From assembly GCA_031284065.1 (NCBI GenBank), contig JAITAP010000004.1:1-5782 (forward strand): a stretch of 5,782 nucleotides of DNA, read 5' to 3'. Positions 1-5,782 of this stretch are shown piece after piece. The stretch is from Prevotellaceae bacterium (GTDB lineage: Bacteria; Bacteroidota; Bacteroidia; Bacteroidales; UBA932). The notes below the pieces were generated by a model, which did not search any database, was not told the origin of the DNA, and was given only the letters and a program-made list of their open reading frames with translations. Position 1 is the stretch's first letter. The number at the start of each line of letters is the position of its first letter. The position numbers and the translations under genes were made by a program.

Positions 1-1
1 T

Positions 2-475
2 TACGCCGAGCGCGACCGGATGGTAGCCCTCAACGCAGCCGAGTACGCCAACGCCATCCGGCTGGAGACGATAGAAGGCTTGGGGCACAGCGGTAGCGTC
101 GTGCGCCTGCCGCCGGCAAGGGAAGCAAACCCGAAGTACCCCCACTTGGAGTACAAGGCGTCAACCGTCAGCAGCGGCAAGGCGCTGGTGAAGGTGGGCG
201 TTATCCCCATTCATCCGCTTGGCGGAGGAGATATGCGCTACGCCGTTGCCATTGACGGGCAAAAGCCGGTTGTCGTCTCCGCACGCGCCGACTTCCTGAC
301 GGAAAAATGGGCGGAAAACGTGCTGCGAAACCAGTCGCTCACCGTGAGCGAGGCTACCATCGCCCACCCCGGCGAGCACATCATCCGCATATATGCGCTC
401 GACGAGGAAATGCTGGTTGACCAGCTCATGCTGGAGTTTAACCTCGACCGGAAGCGCTATTTGATTAATGATTAG
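2..475 (+). CDS. C-terminal fragment of a GH115-like glycoside hydrolase (5' end outside window)
   Basis: The frame is open from base 2, through an internal ATG at 20, to a TAG stop at 473-475, so this is the last 157 residues of a longer protein and not a gene starting at 20. The visible part reads as one beta-rich domain: an AEYA segment, then GLGHSGS (about residues 27-33), PHLEY (about 47-51), the stretch IPIHPLGGGDMRYAVAIDG (about 68-86), EKWAENVLRNQ, and a closing GEHIIRIYALDEEMLVDQL segment. This order matches, from memory, the C-terminal domain of family GH115 enzymes, which remove glucuronic acid or 4-O-methyl-glucuronic acid from xylan or arabinogalactan. The catalytic domain is not in the window, so the activity is inferred. 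Similar C-terminal domains may occur on other large exo-glycosidases such as GH2, which is the main alternative. The last codons (ATT AAT GAT) already belong to the downstream 7-base repeat, so the terminal residues LIND may be repeat-derived. Confidence 0.65.
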   Translation, partial: YAERDRMVALNAAEYANAIRLETIEGLGHSGSVVRLPPAREANPKYPHLEYKASTVSSGKALVKVGVIPIHPLGGGDMRYAVAIDGQKPVVVSARADFLTEKWAENVLRNQSLTVSEATIAHPGEHIIRIYALDEEMLVDQLMLEFNLDRKRYLIND

Positions 476-512
476 TGATTAATGAAGAACGAATAATGAA
501 TAATGAATAAAC
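464..512. repeat. A-rich 7-base tandem repeat overlapping the end of the upstream gene
   Basis: Seven consecutive heptamers can be read without a gap: ATTAATG, ATTAGTG, ATTAATG, AAGAACG, AATAATG, AATAATG, AATAAAC. The first lies in the last codons of the GH115-like gene and the second contains its stop codon (TAG, 473-475). The consensus is close to AATAATG. Units 4 and 7 are the most diverged. No function is evident; slippage expansion is the simplest origin. A 10-base spacer (513-522) separates it from the T-rich array that follows. Confidence 0.85.
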
Positions 513-522
513 CGTTAATCGC

Positions 523-619
523 AATTCTCAACTTTCAACTTTTAGTTTTCAACTTTTAACTTTTAGTTTTTAACTTTTAGTTTTTAACTTTTAGTTTTTA
601 ACTTTTAACTCCTAACTAC
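523..619. repeat. T-rich 7-base tandem repeat running up to the GH2 start codon
   Basis: Fourteen heptamers fit in one register from 523 to the start codon. The first is AATTCTC, followed by AACTTTC, AACTTTT, AGTTTTC, two AACTTTT, then AGTTTTT alternating with AACTTTT to 606, AACTCCT at 607-613, and a final AACTAC that meets the ATG at 620. The cleanest part (558-606) is a 14-base unit made of AACTTTT plus AGTTTTT, repeated three times and followed by one more AACTTTT. The array fills the place where the promoter and leader of the GH2 gene should lie. There is no Shine-Dalgarno sequence, as is common in Bacteroidetes. The recurring TAACTTTT (557, 571, 585, 599) is one base from the Bacteroides -7 consensus TAnnTTTG, but no convincing -33 partner stands out, so no promoter is called. 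Confidence 0.9.
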
Positions 620-3586
620 ATGAGGAATATTTGCCTTTTGCTAATCATCGTCCTGTTTTCGGGTATTTCGCTTCAAGCGGAGGTGCGGAAAAAGTACAAC
701 TTTAACCCCGAATGGAAGCTCTACGTGGGCGACCCGCAGGGCGCAGAGCAACCCAACTACGACGACGCAAGCTGGAAAAGCGTTACGCTGCCTCACGCCT
801 TTAATGAGGATGACGCGTTCCGCGTGGCAATCGACAAGCTCGCTACCGGCGTGGCGTGGTACAGAAAACGCTTCCGGCTTCCCGCCGACGGCAAGGGGCA
901 AAAGGTGTTTATTGAGTTTGAGGGCATACGGCAGGCGGGTGAATTCTTTATTAACGGCACGGCTATCGGGATGCACGAAAACGGCGTAATGGCGGTGGGG
1001 TTTGACCTCACGCCCTACGCTCGCTTCGGAAAGGAAAACGTTATCGCCGTGCGCATAGACAACTCGTGGGACTACAAGGAGAAATCTACCGGCGCAAAGT
1101 TTCAGTGGAACGACAAGAACTTCAACGCAAACTACGGCGGTATTCCCAAAAACGTTTACCTGCACCTCACCGGCAAGCTCTACCAAACCCTGCCGCTGTT
1201 CAGCAATCTGGGGACAACGGGCGTGTACGTTTACGCCGACAACATCGTCGTCAAGGCGCGAACGGCGGACATTCACGCCGAATCGGAGGTGAGGAACGAA
1301 CATTCGCGTCCGGTAACGTTTGCCTGCGAGGTGGAGGTGAAAGACATGGACGGCGCGCTGCTGGGGAAGTTCGCGGGAGAGAGGACAACCATCGCCTCCG
1401 GCGAAACAAAAACGGTGAAGGCCTCCGCGCCGCTCTCCAACCTCAACTTTTGGAGCTGGGGCTACGGCTACCTCTACACGGTGGAGACGGCGCTGGTAGC
1501 CGACGGCAAGGAGGTTGACCGCGTGAAAACCCGTACAGGATTCCGCAAAACCCGCTTTGCCAACGGGATGGTGTGGCTCAACGACCGCGTGATACAGCTC
1601 AAAGGCTACGCCCAGCGCACCAGCAACGAGTGGCCTGCCGCAGGGCTGTCCGTGCCGGCGTGGATGAGCGACTACTCCAACGGCCTGATGGTGGAGAGCA
1701 ACGCCAACCTTGTCCGCTGGATGCACGTAACCCCGTGGCGGCAGGACGTAGAGTCGTGCGACAGGGTAGGGCTGATGCAGGCAATGCCCGCAGGCGACTC
1801 CGAAAAGGACGTGGCGGACGCACGCTGGCAGCAGCGGACGCACCTGATGCGCGACGCCATTATCTACAACCGCAACAGCCCCAGCGTTATCTTTTACGAA
1901 TCGGGCAACGAGTCCGTCAGCGAGGAGCACATGGCGGAGATGAAAGCCATTCGCGACCGGTACGACCCGCACGGAGGCCGCGCCATTGGCTCGCGCGAAA
2001 TGCTCGACAGCCGCGTTGCCGAGTACGGCGGCGAAATGCTCTACATCAACAAGAGCGCCCGGATACCTGTATGGGCTACGGAGTACTCGCGGGACGAGGG
2101 CTTGCGCAAGTACCGGGACAGCTACTCCTACCCCTTTCACAAGGACGGCGAGGGGCCGCCGTATCGCGGCGCGGACGCAAGCGCCTACAACCGCAATCAG
2201 GATTCGCACGCGATAGAAAACATTGTTCGCTGGTTCGACTACTGGCGCGAGCGGCCGGGCACGGGGCGGCGCGTGAGCTCGGGCGGCGTGAAAATCATCT
2301 TTTCGGACAGCAACACCCACTTTCGCGGCGCTGAAAACTACCGCCGCAGCGGGGTAACCGACCCCATGCGCATCCCAAAGGACGGGTTTTTTGCCCATCA
2401 GGTAATGTGGGACGGATGGGTGGACGTTGAAAAACCGCGCACGCATATCATGGGGCACTGGAATTACGGCGATAGCGTGGTGAAGGATATTTTTGTCGTA
2501 TCGGGCGGCTGCCAAAAGGTGGAGCTGCTGGTGAACGGCGCGTCAAAAGGATTTGGGAGCAAGTCGCACGAATTTTTATACACGTTCAAGAATGTTGCCT
2601 TTGCGCGGGGCGAGCTGAAAGCCCTTGCCTACGACGCGCAGGGACGGGTAGTCAGCTCCGATACGCTCCTGACCGTCGGCAATCCGGAGGCAATCCGGCT
2701 GACGCTGCTACAGGGTGCGCACGGCTTCTACGCTGACGGGGCGGACATGGTAATGGTGGAGGTGGAGGTGGTTGACGGCAGCGGTCGCAGGTGTCCGCTG
2801 GCGAACGATGAGGTGTCGTTTGAGCTGTCCGGGCACGCCGAGTGGCGCGGCGGCATTGCCCAGGGGCGCGATAACTACATTCTCTCCAAAACGCTGCCGG
2901 TGGAGTGCGGCGTGAACCGAGCGCTTATCCGCTCCACTCCCCAAGCGGGGACAATCCGGCTGACCGCCTCTTCGGGCAGCCTCAAGCCGGCAAGCGTGGA
3001 CTTTGCATCCACCCCTGCGGACAACCTCAACGGCTTGTCCGAAGCGATACAGGCGGAGCGGTTGCCGCCGGTGTTCAGGCGCGGCGCAACGCCAAGCGTC
3101 CCCTCCTACGCCGTAACGCGCATACCGGTGGAGGTGAAAAGCGCAACGGCGGGCGCTAACAGCTCCAACGCCATCTACAGCTACGACGACAACGAGCTGA
3201 GCGAATGGCGCAACAACGGCGCTGTTGCCGACGGATGGATAACCTACGAGCTGGAGCGCGAGGCGCGAATCAACGAGGTAACGCTCAAGCTGACGGGGTG
3301 GCGCATGCGCTCGTACCCCATCAGCATCTTTGCGGACAGCGTGCAGGTATTCTCCGGCAGTACCGAAAAGAGCTTAGGCTACGTTACCATTCCAGTTAAG
3401 GAGGCAAAGGCAAAAACAATAACCATCAGGCTGGTGGGCAACAACACGGAGAACGACGCTTTTGGTCAGGTGGTGGAGCTTGCCGGTGGAAAGGAGCTGG
3501 ACATGTACGGCGTTCCAAACGTCGGTCAGGCAAAGGGCGAGCTGAGGATTGTGGAGGCAGAGTTTTATGAGCTAATCGGGAATTGA
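620..3586 (+). CDS. Secreted family GH2 glycosidase, beta-galactosidase-like, with C-terminal discoidin-like domain
   Basis: This 988-residue enzyme probably hydrolyses a terminal beta-linked sugar, most likely galactose, from pectin side chains in the periplasm or at the cell surface. Residues 1-20 form a signal peptide (hydrophobic LLLIIVLF core, likely cut after LQA), which supports the start at 620. Next come a GH2 sugar-binding beta-sandwich (about 26-185, with LPHAFNEDD, WYRKRF, FINGT and YGGIPKNVYL), an Ig-like domain (about 205-312) and the TIM barrel (about 318-600). The likely acid/base is Glu431 in ESGNES and the nucleophile Glu488 in WATEYSRDEG. The usual GH2 RGxNxH block is replaced by LKGYAQRTSNEW (327-338), typical of a divergent GH2 subgroup that I recall from Bacteroidetes. 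Residues 605-690 look like the GH2 C-terminal domain (VELLVNG, FARGELKALAYD), 690-800 like a second Ig-like domain, and 850-985 like a galactose-binding discoidin fold. The stop lies 3 bases before the acetylesterase gene. Substrate is inferred; beta-glucuronidase or other GH2 specificities remain possible. Confidence 0.9.
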   Translation: MRNICLLLIIVLFSGISLQAEVRKKYNFNPEWKLYVGDPQGAEQPNYDDASWKSVTLPHAFNEDDAFRVAIDKLATGVAWYRKRFRLPADGKGQKVFIEFEGIRQAGEFFINGTAIGMHENGVMAVGFDLTPYARFGKENVIAVRIDNSWDYKEKSTGAKFQWNDKNFNANYGGIPKNVYLHLTGKLYQTLPLFSNLGTTGVYVYADNIVVKARTADIHAESEVRNEHSRPVTFACEVEVKDMDGALLGKFAGERTTIASGETKTVKASAPLSNLNFWSWGYGYLYTVETALVADGKEVDRVKTRTGFRKTRFANGMVWLNDRVIQLKGYAQRTSNEWPAAGLSVPAWMSDYSNGLMVESNANLVRWMHVTPWRQDVESCDRVGLMQAMPAGDSEKDVADARWQQRTHLMRDAIIYNRNSPSVIFYESGNESVSEEHMAEMKAIRDRYDPHGGRAIGSREMLDSRVAEYGGEMLYINKSARIPVWATEYSRDEGLRKYRDSYSYPFHKDGEGPPYRGADASAYNRNQDSHAIENIVRWFDYWRERPGTGRRVSSGGVKIIFSDSNTHFRGAENYRRSGVTDPMRIPKDGFFAHQVMWDGWVDVEKPRTHIMGHWNYGDSVVKDIFVVSGGCQKVELLVNGASKGFGSKSHEFLYTFKNVAFARGELKALAYDAQGRVVSSDTLLTVGNPEAIRLTLLQGAHGFYADGADMVMVEVEVVDGSGRRCPLANDEVSFELSGHAEWRGGIAQGRDNYILSKTLPVECGVNRALIRSTPQAGTIRLTASSGSLKPASVDFASTPADNLNGLSEAIQAERLPPVFRRGATPSVPSYAVTRIPVEVKSATAGANSSNAIYSYDDNELSEWRNNGAVADGWITYELEREARINEVTLKLTGWRMRSYPISIFADSVQVFSGSTEKSLGYVTIPVKEAKAKTITIRLVGNNTENDAFGQVVELAGGKELDMYGVPNVGQAKGELRIVEAEFYELIGN

Positions 3587-3589
3587 GCT

Positions 3590-4900
3590 ATGAATATTTT
3601 TTCGATAACGGTGCGCCGCGCCGCAGCCTGCCTGATGCTGCTTGTGCTCACAGCCATGCAGGACGACCGCATGGTTGACCTGACCTATACCTTTGGGAGC
3701 GGCGGCGCAGAAAACATTCACGTCCCCGCTACCCGCCTGTACGCCGACGGAGCGGGCTACGGCTTTGACTTGGCGGAACCTCCTGTGGACGTTAGCGGCG
3801 CATGTATCGCCGACAGAGCGTTTTTCTTTTCGGCAGACTTGCCGGAGGGCGACTACGACGTAACGCTCCTCTTGGGAAATCCCAGCCACGCTGCGGAAAT
3901 TACCGTCAGAGGGGAGTCGCGGCGGCTGTTTCTCGAAAAAATCAAAACCCGAAAGGGCGAGTACAGCGAACAATCGTTCACCGTGAACATTCGCAACAAG
4001 CGCCTCAGCGCCGACAGGGAAGTGCGCATCAAGCCGCGCGAGGCGCGCAAGCTGAATTGGGACGGGAAGCTCACGCTGGAGTTCAATGGCGTGCATCCGG
4101 GCGTGCGGAGCGTGCGCATCAGACGCGCCGAAAAGCCGCTGACGGTGTTCCTCTGCGGCAACTCCACTGTGGTGGATCAGGACAACGAGCCATGGTGCGG
4201 GTGGGGGCAGATGATACCGCGCTTTTTCCGTCGGGGCATTTCGTTTGCCAACTATGCCGAATCGGGCGAAGCGGCAAACACCTTTATCGCCGCCGGGCGG
4301 CTGGAGAAGCTGCTCACGCAGGCCAAAGCCGGCGACTATATTTTTGTGGAGTTTGGGCACAACGACCAGAAGCAAAAGGGCGAGGGCAAAGGCGCGTGGC
4401 TGTCATACACCCAAAGCCTGCGCACCTTTATCACCGAAGCCCGCAAGCGCGGGATGAAGCCGACGCTGCTAACGCCAATGAACAGGCGCACCTTTGACGA
4501 AAACGGAAAGGTGGTCAACTCTCACGGCGAGTACCCCGACGCTGTTCGCAAGCTTGCCGCCGACGAAAACGTCCCGCTGATTGACCTCCACAAGATGAGC
4601 GCAACCCTCTACGAAGCGTGGGGCGAAAAGCTGTCGGTGAAAGCCTTTGTGCACTACCCGGCAGGAACGTTTCCCGGACAGGCAAAGGCGCTGGAAGATA
4701 ACACCCACTTCAACGCTTACGGGGGCTACGAAATTGCCAAGTGCGTGGTGGAGGGGATGCGCGAAAACCGGTTGGCAGATATTTTGCAATTTTTGCGCCC
4801 CGACTACGCGCCGTTTAACCCTGCGCAGCCGGACGAGGCAGAGCAGCTTTCGCTGCCCCTTAGCCCGTTTACGGAAATTGAAAAGCCCGACGGAAATTAA
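3590..4900 (+). CDS. Secreted rhamnogalacturonan acetylesterase, SGNH hydrolase (CE12-like)
   Basis: The product probably removes acetyl esters from galacturonic acid in rhamnogalacturonan I, opening the backbone to the lyase encoded downstream. It has 436 residues. Residues 1-22 look like a signal peptide (RR, then AAACLMLLVLTA); Cys14 sits inside the hydrophobic core and does not make a lipobox. Residues about 30-180 form a beta-rich region resembling the N-terminal carbohydrate-binding-like domain of Bacteroidetes CE12 proteins (TYTFGSG, LPEGDYDVTLLLGN, LTLEFNG). The esterase domain follows with all SGNH blocks: nucleophile Ser192 in CGNSTVV (block I; GNS where fungal enzymes have GDS), Gly226 in YAESGE (block II), GHND 256-259 with Asn258 (block III), and Asp370/His373 in DNTHFNAYGG (block V). 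The start at 3590 is 3 bases past the GH2 stop, so the two genes are surely co-transcribed and probably translationally coupled. Family assignment is firm; activity on acetylated rhamnogalacturonan is inferred from family and neighbours. Confidence 0.92.
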   Translation: MNIFSITVRRAAACLMLLVLTAMQDDRMVDLTYTFGSGGAENIHVPATRLYADGAGYGFDLAEPPVDVSGACIADRAFFFSADLPEGDYDVTLLLGNPSHAAEITVRGESRRLFLEKIKTRKGEYSEQSFTVNIRNKRLSADREVRIKPREARKLNWDGKLTLEFNGVHPGVRSVRIRRAEKPLTVFLCGNSTVVDQDNEPWCGWGQMIPRFFRRGISFANYAESGEAANTFIAAGRLEKLLTQAKAGDYIFVEFGHNDQKQKGEGKGAWLSYTQSLRTFITEARKRGMKPTLLTPMNRRTFDENGKVVNSHGEYPDAVRKLAADENVPLIDLHKMSATLYEAWGEKLSVKAFVHYPAGTFPGQAKALEDNTHFNAYGGYEIAKCVVEGMRENRLADILQFLRPDYAPFNPAQPDEAEQLSLPLSPFTEIEKPDGN

Positions 4901-4919
4901 AATTTACATAATTACAGAG

Positions 4920-4959
4920 TTTTCAAAATTCACATATTGTGATTTGTTAATTCTGAAAA
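4920..4959. other. Imperfect inverted repeat between the acetylesterase and lyase genes
   Basis: TTTTCAAAATT (4920-4930) and AATTCTGAAAA (4949-4959) are inverted repeats with 10 of 11 positions pairing. The 18 bases between them contain a smaller inverted repeat, TCACA-TAT-TGTGA (4930-4942), which shares one base with the outer left arm. The element could be an RNA hairpin in the leader of the lyase mRNA or a protein-binding site. It is not followed by a T-run on the + strand, so it does not look like a classical intrinsic terminator. In such AT-rich DNA some pairing arises by chance. Confidence 0.4.
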
Positions 4960-5006
4960 TTATGAAATTCTGTCAATTATAAATCTGTAAATTACAAATC
5001 TGAAAA
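4949..5006. repeat. Degenerate AATTCTG/AAATCTG repeat leading into the PL11 start codon
   Basis: A short motif recurs four times at shrinking spacing: AATTCTG at 4949 and 4966, then AAATCTG at 4981 and 4996. The cores (A/T-TCTG) are about 17, 16 and 15 bases apart. Each copy is followed by an A-rich tail (AAAATTATGA, TCAATTATAA, TAAATTAC, AAAAATGA), and the tail of the last copy contains the start codon of the lyase gene at 5007. Part of the third interval is also a small palindrome, TGTAA-A-TTACA (4986-4996). The rest of the gap from 4901 is AT-rich and holds a related pair, AATTTACA and TAATTACA (4901-4916). The function is unknown. Confidence 0.6.
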
Positions 5007-5782
5007 ATGAAAACAATTTTTACTGCCGCGACCCTTTGCGTCGCCTTGTGCGCTACTGCGCCAAATGTATTTTGTGCTGAAAAGCCGCGCCAAGTAGAGC
5101 GGCTCGACAGAGGGCTGGTCGCCGTGAAGCGCGATACCGGCGTTTTCCTCAGCTGGCGGCTGCTTGGCTACGAAGACCCGCAAACGCTCTTTGACGTTTA
5201 CCGGAATGAAGAAAAAATCAACGAAAAACCCTTGACGGGCGCAACCTGCCTGCCGGACGTTTCCGGTACGCTCGCGGACAGATACGTCGTGAAAGCCCTC
5301 GCCAACGGTAAGGAGCTGTCCGCCTCGCAGCCGGTTACCCCTTGGGACAAGCCCTACATGACGCTACAGCTCAACCGTCCGCCGCTGGACACGGCGGTGG
5401 TGGGCGCGATGCAGCGGCAGGAGCGCGGATTTGGACGCGAACGCTTCAGCGGGTACGCGCCAAACGATTGCAGCGTGGGCGACCTCGACGGCGACGGCGT
5501 GTACGAGCTTGTTGTGAAGTGGAACGCGCGTGCGCGGGACAACTCTCAATCGGGCGTAACCGACCCCGTTTTGCTGGACGCTTACACGCTCGACGGCGCG
5601 CACCTCTGGCGGATTGACCTCGGGGTAAACATTAGGGCAGGAGCGCACTATACCCAATTTATGGTGTACGATTTGGACGGCGACGGAAAGGCGGAGCTGG
5701 TCTGCAAAACCGCGCCGGGAACAAAGGACGGGCAAGGGAAGAGCGTCATACTCGGCAGCGACGACCCCAACGCCGACTACCG
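5007..5782 (+). CDS. Rhamnogalacturonan lyase, PL11 family (YesW/YesX-like), N-terminal part, 3' end outside window
   Basis: PL11 enzymes cut the rhamnose-galacturonic acid backbone of rhamnogalacturonan I by beta-elimination, using calcium, on an eight-bladed beta-propeller. The frame from ATG 5007 is open to the window end (258 codons, under half of the roughly 600 usual for the family). Residues 1-24 form a signal peptide (KTIFTAATLCVALCATA core, likely cut after FCA), supporting this start. Residues about 28-115 match the small N-terminal beta domain (RQVERLDRGLVAV, then GVFLSWRLLG at 45-54, DVYRNEEKIN). The propeller then begins with SVGDLDGDGVYELVVKW (about 156-172), DNSQSG (178-183), LWRIDLG and the family hallmark IRAGAHYTQFMVYDLDGDGKAE (209-230). 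The two DLDGDG loops are calcium-binding type. The loop that separates exo-acting YesX from endo-acting YesW lies further on, so the mode of attack cannot be read. The gene follows the acetylesterase by 106 bases on the same strand. Confidence 0.95.
   Translation, partial: MKTIFTAATLCVALCATAPNVFCAEKPRQVERLDRGLVAVKRDTGVFLSWRLLGYEDPQTLFDVYRNEEKINEKPLTGATCLPDVSGTLADRYVVKALANGKELSASQPVTPWDKPYMTLQLNRPPLDTAVVGAMQRQERGFGRERFSGYAPNDCSVGDLDGDGVYELVVKWNARARDNSQSGVTDPVLLDAYTLDGAHLWRIDLGVNIRAGAHYTQFMVYDLDGDGKAELVCKTAPGTKDGQGKSVILGSDDPNADY

Noticed and set aside
464..619. CRISPR array
   Set aside because: Units are only 7 bases, directly adjacent, with no unique spacers.
1573..2334. A 253-codon plus-strand frame within the GH2 gene
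   Set aside because: Out-of-frame overlap with the TIM barrel; very Arg- and Gln-rich, low-complexity composition typical of a shifted reading of GC-rich codons.
641..2515. A 624-codon open frame on the minus strand inside the GH2 gene
   Set aside because: It lies wholly antisense to a gene with clear family motifs, its product is rich in Val, Arg, His and Pro without any domain, and long antisense frames are expected in GC-rich coding DNA.
2754..2772. GTGGAG direct repeat within the GH2 gene
   Set aside because: A short run encoding alternating Val and Glu in a beta strand (VMVEVEVVDG); explained by the protein.
3572..4375. A 267-codon minus-strand frame across the acetylesterase gene
   Set aside because: Antisense shadow of a gene with intact catalytic blocks; no recognisable protein features.
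4930..4942. CRP/FNR-type operator
   Set aside because: The arms are TCACA then TGTGA with 3 bases between, the reverse order and wrong spacing for a TGTGA-N6-TCACA site.
4901..4960. Intrinsic terminator after the acetylesterase gene
   Set aside because: The inverted repeat has an AT-rich stem and no T-run follows on the + strand; the next gene belongs to the same pathway and strand.

Overview
The window looks like part of a polysaccharide (pectin) degradation gene cluster from a member of the Bacteroidetes, probably a Bacteroidales. The evidence is a run of four same-strand (+) carbohydrate-active enzyme genes, secretion signals on all three genes whose 5' end is visible, no strong Shine-Dalgarno sequences before the starts, and protein sequences that read like Bacteroidetes pectin enzymes. 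Coding DNA is clearly GC-rich, while the two longer gaps between genes are very AT-rich and repetitive. The taxonomic call is an inference from these features only.

Layout: (1) 2-475, the C-terminal end of a gene whose product ends in a domain resembling the C-terminal domain of family GH115 (alpha-glucuronidase type) enzymes. (2) 464-619, a gap built mostly of 7-base repeats: an A-rich set that begins inside the last codons of gene 1, then a T-rich set running in phase up to the next start codon. (3) 620-3586, a complete secreted 988-residue family GH2 glycosidase (beta-galactosidase-like) with both catalytic glutamates and a C-terminal discoidin-like domain. (4) 3590-4900, starting 3 bases after the GH2 stop, a complete 436-residue SGNH-type rhamnogalacturonan acetylesterase (CE12-like) with an N-terminal beta-sandwich region. 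(5) 4901-5006, an AT-rich gap holding an imperfect inverted repeat and four copies of an AATTCTG/AAATCTG-type repeat. (6) 5007 to the window end, the first 258 codons of a rhamnogalacturonan lyase (PL11, YesW/YesX type).

Together the genes fit breakdown of rhamnogalacturonan I: the esterase removes acetyl groups that block the backbone, the PL11 lyase cuts the rhamnose-galacturonic acid backbone by beta-elimination, the GH2 enzyme removes a beta-linked sugar (probably galactose) from side chains, and the GH115-like enzyme may remove a glucuronic acid decoration. No SusC/SusD transporter pair, sensor, tRNA, mobile element or CRISPR array is visible. The enzymes belong to recognisable families; the least explained parts are the two repeat-built gaps. 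I see no previously undescribed system here.
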